Assembly: GCA_946482465.1 (NCBI GenBank)
Contig: CAMLRL010000002.1
Location: forward strand, 1-64,000
Source of the DNA: an uncultured Lactobacillus sp.
GTDB lineage: Bacteria; Bacillota; Bacilli; Lactobacillales; Lactobacillaceae
Length of the DNA stretch: 64,000 nucleotides
Reading direction: 5' to 3'
Both the position numbers and the translations under genes were made by a program. The notes under the pieces are model-generated. The model ran no database searches. It saw nothing but the letters and a program-made list of their open reading frames with translations, and had not been told where the DNA came from. Shown in pieces: positions 26,799 through 37,694 of this stretch (its first letter is position 1; each line of letters begins with the position of its first letter).

Positions 26799-27637
26799 AG
26801 CCGTTTTAAATATGTCTCATAAACTGGACAAAGTTCAAATGCATATTGCTGATATGTTTTCATTGAAAGCTGATCGGTCGAATCAAACTCTCCAGATAAA
26901 ACTTGAAAGTTCTTGTTTGCCCACAGTAACAATATTTGTTGCAACTCCATTAATCTACTCAAGTCACCTGCTCCCATCCAACCTAATGTTAGTTCTTTTG
27001 GATTATCTTCAAAAGAAAAGCAATATGCCTCAATTTGATTCATAGAAACCAATACTAGTGGTGCATCTTCTAACTGCTCTGCAAAAACCATGTTATCCCA
27101 TTCAGCTAGAGGTATTTTAGCTACTGGATTGGCTAAGTGATTTCTCTGATAATCCCTAAAAGAAATTTGTGCTATTTTTTTACGCATCTCAGAATCATGT
27201 TGTAATTGGCGCAAAGTAATAACTTTTAAGTTACTCTTCTTTAATGGAGCCAAGCCCTCTATAGCACTTTGCAATGACATTTTGGGTTCAACCGTTTTCC
27301 GAATCAAGTTGAAGCCATCATCTTGCGCTAAAGAATTGAAAAGTAGCTGTGGCGCGTAGTCATAAGTAATCAAAGCCTGGCAGTTTTCCTGCTGCGCCTT
27401 CTTAGTTAAGCCTGCAACAATTTGAAGATAAACTCGTTCCAACTCTGCTGCGGAAAAGTTAGGGCTGAGATAAGCCGCAAAACTTAAAGAATAAGGATGA
27501 AATCCATTTTTCCAGTAAGTACTTATACCCACTATTTTATTTCCCAGGCAATAAGTTCTCACGTTTTGAGGATATTGCTTTGTTGCAGTTTTGATTTCCC
27601 TATCTTCAATAACGTCAGCTAATAATTCATCATACAT
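26795..27637 (-). CDS. GNAT-like protein of unknown function
   Basis: 280 residues. I do not recognise a named family with certainty. The layout (a beta-rich N-terminal half with KIVGISTYWKNGFHPYSLSFAAYLSP and a second half with PLVLVSMNQIEAYCFSFEDNPKELTLGWMGAGDLS) resembles tandem GNAT-fold acetyltransferase-like proteins, but no clear acetyl-CoA Q/RxxGxG/A motif is visible. It overlaps the end of the LiaF-like gene by 8 bases, so it is the third gene of the LytTR operon and probably works in the same response. Confidence 0.55.
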   Translation of the reverse strand: MYDELLADVIEDREIKTATKQYPQNVRTYCLGNKIVGISTYWKNGFHPYSLSFAAYLSPNFSAAELERVYLQIVAGLTKKAQQENCQALITYDYAPQLLFNSLAQDDGFNLIRKTVEPKMSLQSAIEGLAPLKKSNLKVITLRQLQHDSEMRKKIAQISFRDYQRNHLANPVAKIPLAEWDNMVFAEQLEDAPLVLVSMNQIEAYCFSFEDNPKELTLGWMGAGDLSRLMELQQILLLWANKNFQVLSGEFDSTDQLSMKTYQQYAFELCPVYETYLKRL

Positions 27638-28358
27638 AGTAAATTTCTAACTCTCCTAACCTGCTCTGACCAGTTAGAACTAAAGTGGGTCCTCCACCAG
27701 TTGACTCCCCGTTAATCTCTAATTCGCCCAAAGTCACATCTAGTCTCCTGCTATCAATTTTCCATGATTTAGGAATGTAAATCTCTACTTCTCCTAACGA
27801 AGCATTAATATCCATAGTGATAAATGCGCCTGCAGGTTTAGCTTGATCAAGGTATATCTCGGCTTCGCCTAAAGATGAGTTAACCGTAACTCTACGTAAG
27901 CTTTGTGAATGAACATAACGCGAAACGGATGATAAATGCTGATTAATTACTATGTCCTCGCCCTCAATCGTACTGGTGCTAGATTCAGTAAAATCGCCTT
28001 GATCAGAATCATCTTTTTTATAGCCAAAATAAAATTTAGGCCAGAAGCTTTTTTTGAAGATCATTGTGAAACCGATGTAAAGTAATAGTGCTGCGATTAA
28101 AATTGTCCATGGAACGAGCTTCACGATATGTAGTGGCTTTGCATAAACAATTAATAGAAAAGCAATTGAGAAAATTGCCCCAAACAAGCTCTTATTTACG
28201 GCACTTTCAATTAAGCAAACACCAAAGACTATTGTCCAGATAATTGTGCCTATTCCCAAATGAAATGTTAATAAATGTAATTGGTTAAGAACTAAGAAAA
28301 CAGCTGCAGCAACGAATGCCAACCCCCAAAATAGTTCTCTAATTTTATGCTTTCTCAT
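27630..28358 (-). CDS. LiaF-like membrane protein (cell-envelope stress family)
   Basis: 242 residues. The first about 105 residues form three or four hydrophobic segments with short turns (LFWGLAFVAAAVFLVL; WTILIAALLLYIGFTMIF). A charged linker leads to a soluble beta-rich C-terminal domain with repeated SLGEAEIY/SLGEVEIYIP/TLGELEI motifs, as in LiaF/YvqF (DUF2154) proteins. LiaF inhibits a histidine kinase in Bacillus; here no kinase is adjacent, and the LytTR-type gene two bases upstream may be the partner. The role in sensing envelope damage is inference from family and operon. Confidence 0.78.
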   Translation of the reverse strand: MRKHKIRELFWGLAFVAAAVFLVLNQLHLLTFHLGIGTIIWTIVFGVCLIESAVNKSLFGAIFSIAFLLIVYAKPLHIVKLVPWTILIAALLLYIGFTMIFKKSFWPKFYFGYKKDDSDQGDFTESSTSTIEGEDIVINQHLSSVSRYVHSQSLRRVTVNSSLGEAEIYLDQAKPAGAFITMDINASLGEVEIYIPKSWKIDSRRLDVTLGELEINGESTGGGPTLVLTGQSRLGELEIYYV

Positions 28359-28360
28359 TA

Positions 28361-28828
28361 TTAAGACCTTCTTTCATTGAGTCGATCATTTAGATTACGA
28401 TAGTAGTGCCGCGAAACATAGACAGTTTTATAAGAATCGCGAAAATTAATTTTGCAGTTCGAAATTGAACGTGTTAATGAATAAATTTGATTTAAATTTA
28501 AGATGGTTGATTTTGAAACACGCATAAACTGATTACTTAATAACTTCTCCAGTTCATACAGTTTATAATCAACAATAAATGCATCCCTGCACGTGTGTGC
28601 AATTACCTGCTTATCTTCAGTTTCAAAAAATAAAATCTCGTTCAAGCTCAGATAATAAGAAACATTCTCTTTTTTGCCTTCAATTTGATCAGGATGACTA
28701 TTAATCCCCTGTAATTGCTGATATATCTGTTCAACTTCTGAAGTAACAGCTTTAGCATTAATAGTTACACATGTATCTTCATCATCTAAATCAGGATTTA
28801 GTTCTATTTTTATTTTCACAATTCTCAC
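28361..28828 (-). CDS. LytTR-domain DNA-binding regulator without receiver domain
   Basis: 155 residues. The C-terminal about 100 residues form a LytTR domain (YYLSLNEILFFETEDKQVIAHT; LSNQFMRVSKSTILNLNQIYSL). There is no phospho-receiver; the N-terminal 50 residues (KIKIELNPDLDDEDTCVTI) form a small alpha/beta extension. Such short LytTR proteins are usually paired with a membrane inhibitor, which fits the LiaF-like gene two bases downstream. Direct repeats spaced 21 bp lie 65-100 bases upstream, so autoregulation is likely. Confidence 0.82.
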   Translation of the reverse strand: MRIVKIKIELNPDLDDEDTCVTINAKAVTSEVEQIYQQLQGINSHPDQIEGKKENVSYYLSLNEILFFETEDKQVIAHTCRDAFIVDYKLYELEKLLSNQFMRVSKSTILNLNQIYSLTRSISNCKINFRDSYKTVYVSRHYYRNLNDRLNERRS

Positions 28829-28894
28829 CTGCCCTTCATTACTTAATGATTTAATTAAACTATTATTTTTATTTTAAATCTAGCCTTTTTATCC

Positions 28895-28930
28895 AAGTGG
28901 CAATTATCTCGAACTAAGTGGACAATTATA
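28895..28930 (-). promoter_or_regulatory. Pair of direct repeats, probable LytTR binding site
   Basis: AAGTGG at 28895-28900 and again at 28916-28921, each followed by (A)CAATTAT. The 21-base spacing is two helical turns, the arrangement used by LytTR proteins, which bind two direct repeats on one face. They lie upstream of the LytTR gene. Confidence 0.6.
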
Positions 28931-28936
28931 GACAAA

Positions 28937-28973
28937 CAAAAAGCAGTTCATATCATAATGAACTGCTTTTTTA
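28937..28973. terminator. Terminator of the purA-purB operon
   Basis: AAAAGCAGTTCAT pairs with ATGAACTGCTTTT around 28939-28970. T-runs lie on both sides. Confidence 0.85.
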
Positions 28974-28974
28974 A

Positions 28975-30270
28975 TTATTCTAATCCAACTTTTTTGAAAA
29001 TCTCATCAACATGACGTAAATGATAATGATAATCAAATGCATCCGCTACATCAGCTTCTGACAAATAATCCATTATTTTACTTTCTTCAACTAGTTTTCT
29101 AAATGAAATTCCTTCATTCCATGATTTAGTTGTTAGCTTTTGAACCATATCATAAGCATCTTCACGAGAAAGACCTGCTTCATCAATTAGTTTCAGCAGT
29201 AAGCGTTGCGAATAGATTAGGCCATATGTCTTGTCCATGTTTTTGAGCATTGTTTCTGGGAAGACATCAAGGTTAGTCAAAATTCGGTTAAAACGATCTA
29301 ACATATAATCAATTGCAATAGTGCTGTCAGGTAAAATAATACGTTCAGCACTTGAATGAGAAATATCCCGCTCATGCCATAGCGTTACATCTTCGTATGC
29401 CGTTACGATTTGTCCACGCAGTACTCGTGCCATTCCACAAAGGTTCTCTGAACCAATTGGATTACGCTTATGCGGCATCGCAGATGAACCTTTTTGTCCA
29501 GCGCGGAAATGCTCCTCAACTTCATGAATCTCTGAACGTTGCAAGCCGCGAATTTCAGTTGCCCAATTTTCAATACTAGTAGCAATCAATGCTAACGTAG
29601 CAATATACTCAGCATGCAAATCACGTGGCAGAACTTGACTCGAGATTGGTTGTTGCGTTAATCCTAACTGCTTTAAAACACTCGTTTCAATCTCTGGCGG
29701 AACATTAGCAAAAGTGCCAACTGCACCCGAAATTTTACCAGATTCAACACCTTTGGCTGCATGCTCGAAACGTTCGATATCACGATTAATTTCGGCATAC
29801 CAACGTGCAAGTTTCAAGCCAAAAGTTGTTGGCTCGGCTTGGACACCATGTGTCCGGCCCATTTCTACAGTATTCTTATATTTACGCGCCTTTTCAGCAA
29901 TCGTCTTTTTTAATTCATGCAGATCTTGACGAATGATCTCATCTGCTTGTTTTAATATATATCCTTGTGCAGTGTCAACAACATCAGTTGAGGTTAAACC
30001 GAAATGAACCCACTTTTTCTCAGGTCCAAGGCTTTCAGACACCGTTCTCGTAAAAGCAACAACGTCATGATGCGTAACTTGTTCCAACTCTGCTACTCTT
30101 TCAGCAGTAAAGCTAGCATTCTTAGCTATCTTTTCTGCATCTTCTTTTGGAACTTCTCCTGCTTCACACCAAGCATTAGTAGCCGCAATTTCGACTTTTA
30201 ACCAAGCTGCATACTTGTTTTCATCTGACCAAATTTTGCCCATCTCTGGGCGTGTGTAACGTTCTAGCAT
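28975..30270 (-). CDS. purB: Adenylosuccinate lyase
   Basis: 431 residues, usual length. It splits adenylosuccinate to AMP and fumarate (and SAICAR in the de novo route). The fumarase/lyase signature GSSAMPHKRNP is intact (about residues 261-271), with TSTDVVDTA and MGRTHGVQAEPTTFG upstream. The start at 30270 is three bases after the purA stop, so the two are co-transcribed, giving the IMP-to-AMP branch as one unit. Confidence 0.96.
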   Translation of the reverse strand: MLERYTRPEMGKIWSDENKYAAWLKVEIAATNAWCEAGEVPKEDAEKIAKNASFTAERVAELEQVTHHDVVAFTRTVSESLGPEKKWVHFGLTSTDVVDTAQGYILKQADEIIRQDLHELKKTIAEKARKYKNTVEMGRTHGVQAEPTTFGLKLARWYAEINRDIERFEHAAKGVESGKISGAVGTFANVPPEIETSVLKQLGLTQQPISSQVLPRDLHAEYIATLALIATSIENWATEIRGLQRSEIHEVEEHFRAGQKGSSAMPHKRNPIGSENLCGMARVLRGQIVTAYEDVTLWHERDISHSSAERIILPDSTIAIDYMLDRFNRILTNLDVFPETMLKNMDKTYGLIYSQRLLLKLIDEAGLSREDAYDMVQKLTTKSWNEGISFRKLVEESKIMDYLSEADVADAFDYHYHLRHVDEIFKKVGLE

Positions 30271-30273
30271 AGA

Positions 30274-31569
<1,296 letters not shown>

Positions 31570-31603
31570 TCACCTCATCAAAATCTACAAATATCACGTA
31601 AAT

Positions 31604-31632
31604 AGTCTAGCAATTTATGGCTATGTAGTCAA
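31604..31632 (-). promoter_or_regulatory. purA-purB promoter
   Basis: On the - strand TTGACT (31632-31627), 17 bases, TAGACT (31609-31604). No purine riboswitch was recognised. Confidence 0.5.
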
Positions 31633-31685
31633 ATTTAAATGCGAATTATAACTACAAGGTTATTTTAAATAGTTCGATTTTTATA

Positions 31686-31714
31686 TTGACAAAAAAAGGC
31701 TTTTTGATTATAGT
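31686..31714 (+). promoter_or_regulatory. guaC promoter
   Basis: TTGACA (31686-31691), 17 bases, TATAGT (31709-31714): a near-consensus promoter. It lies inside a longer in-frame reading, which supports the later guaC start. Confidence 0.8.
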
Positions 31715-31757
31715 AATTTGGTTCAAAACCAAGATTTATATAGGAGCTAATTTACTC

Positions 31758-32750
31758 ATGAGTAATTATTTTAGTGTGGAAGCTTTTGACTATGATGACA
31801 TTCAGCTTGTTCCCAATAAGGGAATCATCAAAAGTAGACACGATGCAGACACAAGTGTTAAGTTTGGAAACCGAACATTTAAAATTCCAGTTGTGCCGGC
31901 TAACATGGAAAGTGTTATTAATGATGAACTTGCTGTCTGGTTAGCCAAAAATGGTTATTACTATGTAATGCATCGCTTTCAGCCTGAAAAGCGCCTTGAC
32001 TTCATTAAAATGATGCACGAAAAAGGGCTATTTGCATCAATTTCAGTAGGAATTAAACAAGGTGAATACGACTTTATCGATCAACTAGCCAAAGAGAACA
32101 TTGTTCCAGAATACATCACGATTGACGTTGCACATGGTCATTCGGTTTATGTTATCGACATGATTAAGTACATCAAAGAAAAATTGCCTGACACTTTTTT
32201 AACTGCTGGAAACATTGCTACCCCAGAAGCAGTTCGCGAATTGGAGAATGCAGGAGCAGATGCAACTAAAGTCGGTGTTGGTCCTGGCCGTGCCTGCATT
32301 ACCAAGCTAAAGACTGGCTTTGGTACAGGTGGCTGGCAATTAGCCGCTTTAAGAATGTGTAGTAAAGTTGCAAGTAAACCTGTGATTGCTGACGGTGGTA
32401 TTCGTTATAACGGCGATATTGCTAAATCTGTTCGCTTTGGTGCGACAATGGTAATGATTGGCTCAATGCTTGCTGGTCATGAAGAATCCCCTGGTAATGT
32501 CATCAAAATCAATGGCAAAACATATAAGCAATACTGGGGTTCTGCTTCAGAAGTCCAAAAGGGCGCTTATCGTAACGTTGAAGGTAAGCAAATGCTAGTG
32601 CCATACCGTGGCTCAATTGCTGATACTTTGACAGAAATGGAAGAAGATTTACAGTCTTCCATCTCCTACGCAGGTGGAAAAGACCTCAGTTCTATTAAAT
32701 TAGTTGATTACGTTATTGTTAAAAACACTATTATGAGTGGTGACAAATAA
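31758..32750 (+). CDS. guaC: GMP reductase
   Basis: 330 residues of the IMPDH/GMPR TIM-barrel family, of the GuaC type that converts GMP to IMP with NADPH. Visible: [10 protein letters not shown] at the start, [19 protein letters not shown], the catalytic loop [13 protein letters not shown] (Cys about residue 180) and the GTGGWQLAA segment that separates GMP reductases from IMP dehydrogenases; no CBS domains are present. The ATG at 31758 follows SD TAGGAG. Divergent from purA-purB, it supplies the IMP that purA uses. Confidence 0.93.
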   Translation: MSNYFSVEAFDYDDIQLVPNKGIIKSRHDADTSVKFGNRTFKIPVVPANMESVINDELAVWLAKNGYYYVMHRFQPEKRLDFIKMMHEKGLFASISVGIKQGEYDFIDQLAKENIVPEYITIDVAHGHSVYVIDMIKYIKEKLPDTFLTAGNIATPEAVRELENAGADATKVGVGPGRACITKLKTGFGTGGWQLAALRMCSKVASKPVIADGGIRYNGDIAKSVRFGATMVMIGSMLAGHEESPGNVIKINGKTYKQYWGSASEVQKGAYRNVEGKQMLVPYRGSIADTLTEMEEDLQSSISYAGGKDLSSIKLVDYVIVKNTIMSGDK

Positions 32751-32822
32751 TTATAATAATTTTTTATTGATATTATTAATTTGCTGTGGCATTAAATAAG
32801 TATTTCCGTTAAAATGGTATTT

Positions 32823-32862
32823 ATCTCAGTATTGTTAGGTAGTCAGTACTGGGATTTTTTTG
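32823..32862 (+). terminator. guaC terminator
   Basis: ATCTCAGTA (32823-32831) pairs with TACTGGGAT (32847-32855, one G-U), followed by seven T. Confidence 0.75.
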
Positions 32863-32916
32863 TGCACATTTTTATTAAACTGATTTTTGTCTTCGAAAAA
32901 TACTAATATAGAATAA

Positions 32917-32976
32917 AAAAGTGCTCTATAATAATTAGCTTGTGTGTCTAACTATCATGGAGCACTTTATCTTTTG
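32917..32976 (-). terminator. Adenine deaminase terminator
   Basis: AAAGTGCTC and GAGCACTTT form the outer stem, with a T-run on the - strand. Internal pairing around TAATTAG/CTAACTA extends it. Confidence 0.65.
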
Positions 32977-33017
32977 AAAATTATAATCACTCAAATCAAA
33001 GTTTTAAGTAATTACGC

Positions 33018-34721
33018 TTATTTAGCTTCTTCAAATAAAGAGCACTTTTGCTGACTTTTGACATCAAATAAACCCTTATCTGAAATTTTGAAGCTTGGTG
33101 AAACAAGCAGAGACAGCGTTGAGAAGGACATAATTTCGTTAGTATTTTTATATCCCAATTCTTGCATTGTCTTGCGGATTTTCCCTATTTCACTACCGAG
33201 TACTTGCATTGGTTGGTCACTAGCAACTCCACCAATTGGTAACTCAGCATTAGCAACTATTTTTTCACCTTTAGCGGCAATATAACCACCCTGCTGCTCA
33301 ATCAATTGATGTTGGATTTTTAGCATTGCCTTTGTGTTAGTTCCCATTACCATCAGGTTATGATGATCATGTGCCCAGGTGGCGCCTACTGCTCCGTCCT
33401 TGAGGATGCCGCGATCAACTAGGCCAACACTATAGCGACCTTTTTCACCGTTATAACGGTCTTGTACAAGAATCATAGCTAGGCCTGCGTTTTGCCATTG
33501 AATAATATTGTTGTCTACTTCTAGTTCAACTTGAATATGATTTGTGAAAGTACCGACTGGATTAATTTGAATGACATTAGCCAATACACTGCCATTACTT
33601 ACCAAGTTTGTCTTGAGCATGAAGTCTTCACTCGTTAATTTAGGGGCATTGACTGAATGGCGTAACGCTGGTAAAAACTGGTAATCAGTTTTTGCTTCAA
33701 TATCTTCAGCATTTATCCCGTTTTTGTAAACTGCTTCAATTGACAAAGTCTTCGGATTATCCAAAATAACAAAGTCGGCTACTCTACCAGGGGCAATTGC
33801 ACCGCGATCCCATAATCCCATATGACGAGCTGGTGTGTATGTTGAAATATAAATTGCTTCTTCTGGTGTCATCCCCATTTCGATTGCTTTTTTAACCAAA
33901 TGGTTCAAATGACTGTGCAGTAAAGTGTCTGGCATTGAGTCGTCTGTCACAAGGGCCACGTGCTCAAAATACGTATGCTCAATAATTGTGTCAATTACTT
34001 CTTGGTGCATTGATTTCAGCTGTACTTCAACAAACATTCCGTTACGAATTTTTTCATTAACTAAATCTGCAGTTTGTTGAGTGTGATCAGTAGTGATACC
34101 TGCATACAAAACTTTAGCCAAATCTTCACCAGCATATGCTGGAACATGTCCTTCTAATGGTAATGTAGGCTTTTCTTGACGGCAAGTTTTGATAATATCT
34201 TTGATTAATGTTTCACGTGGTGATGTCATTCCTTTAAAGTTCATCACCTCACCCAAGCAAATAAACCGGGGATCTTTAAGTAGCTCCTGAACCTCTTTGA
34301 CACCTATCTGGCCACCAGTTGTTTCCATATCTGGATTAGTCGAAGGAACAGACGAAGGAATACCAAAGAAAATATCAATTGGTGCTGGTTCATCAATAAA
34401 GTTCTTTAGCCCCTCAATACCAGCAACATTAGTTATTTCATGGTCATCCGCCACAATTGTCGTTGTACCGTATTTTAAAATCGTTTGACCCATAATTGCT
34501 GGCGTAGTCATTGAAGAGTCAATGTGCATGTGGGCATCAACAAATCCCGGAATTAAGTACTTACCTTTTAAATCAAGTGTTTTCTTTGCTTCAATTCCTG
34601 GCAAATCTGTATTAATCCAATAGAACTTACCATCTTTGACTGTTACCTGTGTGTCAACAAATTTACGCAGAAATACATTAAAAACATGGCCATTTTTAAT
34701 CAACAGATCAACTTGTGTCAT
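33018..34721 (-). CDS. ade: Adenine deaminase
   Basis: 567 residues of the amidohydrolase superfamily; converts adenine to hypoxanthine and ammonia. Metal-binding GFVDAHMHIDSSM near residue 55, a Glu/His site in LEGHVPAYAGEDL, GITTDHTQ, and the C-terminal ATWAHDHHNLMVMGTN are all family marks. I chose ATG 34721 (MTQVDLL) because SD GGGAGG lies just before it; the longer in-frame reading to 34757 runs through the terminator hairpin of the ABC operon. With purA, purB and guaC it forms a salvage and interconversion set. Confidence 0.92.
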   Translation of the reverse strand: MTQVDLLIKNGHVFNVFLRKFVDTQVTVKDGKFYWINTDLPGIEAKKTLDLKGKYLIPGFVDAHMHIDSSMTTPAIMGQTILKYGTTTIVADDHEITNVAGIEGLKNFIDEPAPIDIFFGIPSSVPSTNPDMETTGGQIGVKEVQELLKDPRFICLGEVMNFKGMTSPRETLIKDIIKTCRQEKPTLPLEGHVPAYAGEDLAKVLYAGITTDHTQQTADLVNEKIRNGMFVEVQLKSMHQEVIDTIIEHTYFEHVALVTDDSMPDTLLHSHLNHLVKKAIEMGMTPEEAIYISTYTPARHMGLWDRGAIAPGRVADFVILDNPKTLSIEAVYKNGINAEDIEAKTDYQFLPALRHSVNAPKLTSEDFMLKTNLVSNGSVLANVIQINPVGTFTNHIQVELEVDNNIIQWQNAGLAMILVQDRYNGEKGRYSVGLVDRGILKDGAVGATWAHDHHNLMVMGTNTKAMLKIQHQLIEQQGGYIAAKGEKIVANAELPIGGVASDQPMQVLGSEIGKIRKTMQELGYKNTNEIMSFSTLSLLVSPSFKISDKGLFDVKSQQKCSLFEEAK

Positions 34722-34733
34722 TTTGCCTCCCAT

Positions 34734-34767
34734 AAATAAAGAGCTGGTTTTAGCCAACTCTTTTATT
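34734..34767 (-). terminator. Terminator of the polyamine-type ABC operon
   Basis: AAAGAGTTGGC / GCCA..CTCTTT type stem around 34737-34762 with T-runs. It separates the ABC operon from ade. Confidence 0.65.
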
Positions 34768-34775
34768 TTTCCTTA

Positions 34776-35828
34776 TTACTGATTCATTATTTTGTTCCAC
34801 TGACTTATCCACGAAGACATGTGACTATTCACATAGAAGAAATCAATTGTCTTTGCTCTTTTAGCAATGTCACCGTAAGTCTTGTTTGCTGCCTCTGCAG
34901 GTGACAATTCAACTTGTGAGTTAACCGGTGCATTATTAAGTGACTTAGCACCAGCAACTTTTTTCTGGTTTTCTTTGCTTAGCCTAAAATCAATGTACTT
35001 GTAAGCAGCGTCCGCATTTTTGCTATTCTTTAAAATCGCAATATTGTTATAGTTTGCATAAGTACCTGAAGCTGGCACCATGTACTTCAAACTTGGATTT
35101 GTTGCTTTCAACATTCCAACAGCATAGTCACCAACAACTGCAACAGTAATTTCCCCAGTCTTAAACATATTACTCAAATCTGAACTTTGTGCATAAGTTT
35201 TTACAACATTTGGCTTCAACTGTTTCATTGCCTGAAACGCTGCCTTACCATCATCCTTAGTCACATCAACATTAGCATGGTCACCTGCAACATAGAGCAT
35301 TGCAGGACCAAAAGTTGTTGCAAAATCTGGTACGGCAATCTTACCCTTTAATTTCTTTGACCATAAGTCATTCCAATCTTTGATTTGAACTTTCTTTGGA
35401 TTGTAAATGATCCCTAAACTATTAACAGTGTATGGCACAGTATTAGTTTGTTTAGCTAGCTTTTGTTGATCGCTCGATAAATACTTAAAGTTCTTAATTT
35501 TTGAAAAATCTAACTTTTTAAACAGTTTCTTTTTAGAACCTGTAATCGCATTATTTTGTGCTAACTCAATCACATCAACTGTTGAATTAGGGTTGTGTTC
35601 TATCTGCGTTAAACGAGTTGAACTATCACCAAATTGCGTAGAAACTTTCACATTATTTTTCTTAGCGTAAGGATCAAGGACATCTGAACGCATTTGCTTT
35701 GTTGATAAACCAAAGGTTGATACAACCAATTTACCACTATTTGTACTAGATGAACAAGCCGTGGTTGCAATAGCAGTTCCGGCAACGATAAAGCTGGCAG
35801 CTGCCAAGCAAGCTTTTTTGAATTTCAT
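34776..35828 (-). CDS. potD: Spermidine/putrescine-type ABC substrate-binding lipoprotein
   Basis: 350 residues. The signal sequence KFKKACLAAASFIVAGTAIATTAC ends in a lipobox-like TTAC|SSS, so the protein is anchored outside the membrane. The mature part fits PotD-type extracellular binding proteins (KLVVSTFGLS, DVIELAQNN, VPYTVNSLGIIYNP, DWNDLWSKKLKGKIAVPD). The ATG at 35828 is the only start giving a lipoprotein; upstream in-frame codons overlap potA and are rejected. Last gene of an operon potB-potC-potA-potD. Polyamine specificity is inferred from family only. Confidence 0.82.
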   Translation of the reverse strand: MKFKKACLAAASFIVAGTAIATTACSSSTNSGKLVVSTFGLSTKQMRSDVLDPYAKKNNVKVSTQFGDSSTRLTQIEHNPNSTVDVIELAQNNAITGSKKKLFKKLDFSKIKNFKYLSSDQQKLAKQTNTVPYTVNSLGIIYNPKKVQIKDWNDLWSKKLKGKIAVPDFATTFGPAMLYVAGDHANVDVTKDDGKAAFQAMKQLKPNVVKTYAQSSDLSNMFKTGEITVAVVGDYAVGMLKATNPSLKYMVPASGTYANYNNIAILKNSKNADAAYKYIDFRLSKENQKKVAGAKSLNNAPVNSQVELSPAEAANKTYGDIAKRAKTIDFFYVNSHMSSWISQWNKIMNQ

Positions 35829-35853
35829 AATAATAAAAAACCTTCCTGAATAT

Positions 35854-36894
35854 TCACTCTGACAATGGATGAAGATGTTTAGCTCGGAGTGTAAGTTTGA
35901 CCTCATCCCCTGAACTTCGCATCTTCTGTCTTGCTTCCTCAACTTGGAAGTCACCCAATTCTGAATGAATAGTGTATTTAAAACTTTGTCCCAAATATTC
36001 ACGACCAGTAATCGTACCAGTCAAAGTGTTTTCAGTACTATCTGCGTTCAATTGAATGTTTTCGGGGCGAATGGTAAGAACTTTTGCATTCTCATTATTT
36101 TCTTCAGTTGTTAATCTCGTGCCCTTGACTGCAATATGATAACTATCCTGACGGTTGTCTGCATTAACTGGAATAAAGTTGTCGTAGCCAATAAACCGAG
36201 CCACATACTCAGTACGTGGATGATGAAAAATATTTTCGGGACGGTCAAATTGTTCGATTCGTCCTTGATTCATAATTAAAACTTTGTCAGAAATTGCAAA
36301 ACATTCTTGTTGATCATGCGTGACAAAAAGAACTGTCATCTTCATTTCTTGCTGTAATTTACGAATCTCTTCACGCATTTTTAAACGCAATTTAGCGTCA
36401 AGGTTACTTAATGGCTCATCCATCAATAGCATCTCTGGATTAGTAACTAGCGCCCTTGCCAAGGAAACTCGTTGTTGCTGTCCTCCAGAAAGTTGTGCTG
36501 GAAATTGACTTGCTAGGTCGCTTAAACCCGTCATTTCAAGTATTCCACTCACTTTTTCGTTGATTTCCTGCTTTGATAATTTATGCATTTTTAAGCCAAA
36601 CGCCACATTATCGAAAACACTCAAATGTGGAAATAAGGCATAACTTTGGAACACCATCCCAAAATTGCGTTTATACACAGGTGTTTTGGTAATATCTTTA
36701 CCATTAACTAAAATTTGCCCTGCAGTTTCTTGAATTAGGCCTGCAATTATTCTTAAAGTGGTAGTTTTCCCACAACCCGAAGGCCCTAGAATTGAAACCA
36801 ATTCACCATTTTCTATTGTAAAAGATATATCCTGCAAAACTTTAGTTTTACCATCATATGATTTTGCTAAATTTTTTACTTCTAAATTTGCCAC
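35854..36894 (-). CDS. potA: Spermidine/putrescine-type ABC ATPase
   Basis: 346 residues. Walker A GPSGCGKTTT near residue 37, signature LSGGQQQRVSLARAL near 134, Walker B LLMDEPLSNLD, and H-loop FVTHDQQE. A C-terminal TOBE-like domain (about 280-346) is typical of PotA. It energises import through the PotB/PotC-type permeases. Eleven bases separate it from the permease gene before it, so they are co-transcribed. Confidence 0.88.
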   Translation of the reverse strand: MANLEVKNLAKSYDGKTKVLQDISFTIENGELVSILGPSGCGKTTTLRIIAGLIQETAGQILVNGKDITKTPVYKRNFGMVFQSYALFPHLSVFDNVAFGLKMHKLSKQEINEKVSGILEMTGLSDLASQFPAQLSGGQQQRVSLARALVTNPEMLLMDEPLSNLDAKLRLKMREEIRKLQQEMKMTVLFVTHDQQECFAISDKVLIMNQGRIEQFDRPENIFHHPRTEYVARFIGYDNFIPVNADNRQDSYHIAVKGTRLTTEENNENAKVLTIRPENIQLNADSTENTLTGTITGREYLGQSFKYTIHSELGDFQVEEARQKMRSSGDEVKLTLRAKHLHPLSE

Positions 36895-36905
36895 ACTCGA
36901 AACCC

Positions 36906-37694
36906 CTATTTAGTAATATTGCTAATGCCAATTACTTTTTCAACTAAAAACATCATTAGCGCTGTAAATACCATTAAAACAACTGAAATTGCAGAAACAG
37001 TTGGATCATAATTGTTTTGCAAATAGTTTAGAATTGCTGGTGGCAGCATCGTAAGCGATGGCCCATTCATGAATAATGAAATTGGAATATTATTGAACGA
37101 ATTGATGAAGCACATCATAAAGGCCGCAATGATACTAGACTTAATATTAGGTAAAACAATCAAAAAGAATGCTTTTTTAGGTGAACAGCCGCAGACCCAA
37201 CTTGCTTCCTCAATATGACTGTCCATCATCAACATACTGGCTGTGATTAACCGAATGACATACGGTAAGCACAGGAGAAAGTGACCAATAATTAAGCTGA
37301 TAAAAACTGGCATTTTAAAGGTAATAACAGCCGTTTGATACAGTGCAAAGCCAATTACAATTTCAGGAATTAAAGTCGAACTTAGAAAAAATGATTGGAA
37401 CCAAGCCGCATGTTGCAGATTATAACGTGTTAAAGCATATACAGCAGGAATGCCAATAATTAAGGCTAAAAAGCTGGCGATTAATGCCACCAATAAGCTT
37501 GACTCAAAGCCAGTAATAAAATCAGGTTGCTGAAAAATATTGCTATACCACGAAAGGGTAAAACCTGTGATTGGTAAGGAAATCGAGCTTTGATTATTAA
37601 ATGAAGTTATAACCACTAGGACTAGTGGCAACATAATCAGCGCCAGAATAATAAGTGAAATAATGGTTAATGTTTTATTTTTACGATTAAGCAT
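36906..37694 (-). CDS. potC: ABC permease, PotC type
   Basis: 262-residue membrane protein with about six hydrophobic segments and the EAA-like loop IEEASWVCGCSPKKAFFLIVLP (about 157-178) that docks on the ATPase. Its start overlaps the end of the PotB-type gene by 8 bases. It pairs with that permease to form the channel. Confidence 0.85.
   Translation of the reverse strand: MLNRKNKTLTIISLIILALIMLPLVLVVITSFNNQSSISLPITGFTLSWYSNIFQQPDFITGFESSLLVALIASFLALIIGIPAVYALTRYNLQHAAWFQSFFLSSTLIPEIVIGFALYQTAVITFKMPVFISLIIGHFLLCLPYVIRLITASMLMMDSHIEEASWVCGCSPKKAFFLIVLPNIKSSIIAAFMMCFINSFNNIPISLFMNGPSLTMLPPAILNYLQNNYDPTVSAISVVLMVFTALMMFLVEKVIGISNITK

Noticed and set aside
34722..34757. N-terminal extension of adenine deaminase
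   Set aside because: The extra codons overlap the ABC operon terminator and lie above the SD for 34721.
35829..36002. N-terminal extension of the PotD-type protein into the potA gene
   Set aside because: Only the start at 35828 yields a signal peptide with lipobox; the extension is in another frame of potA.
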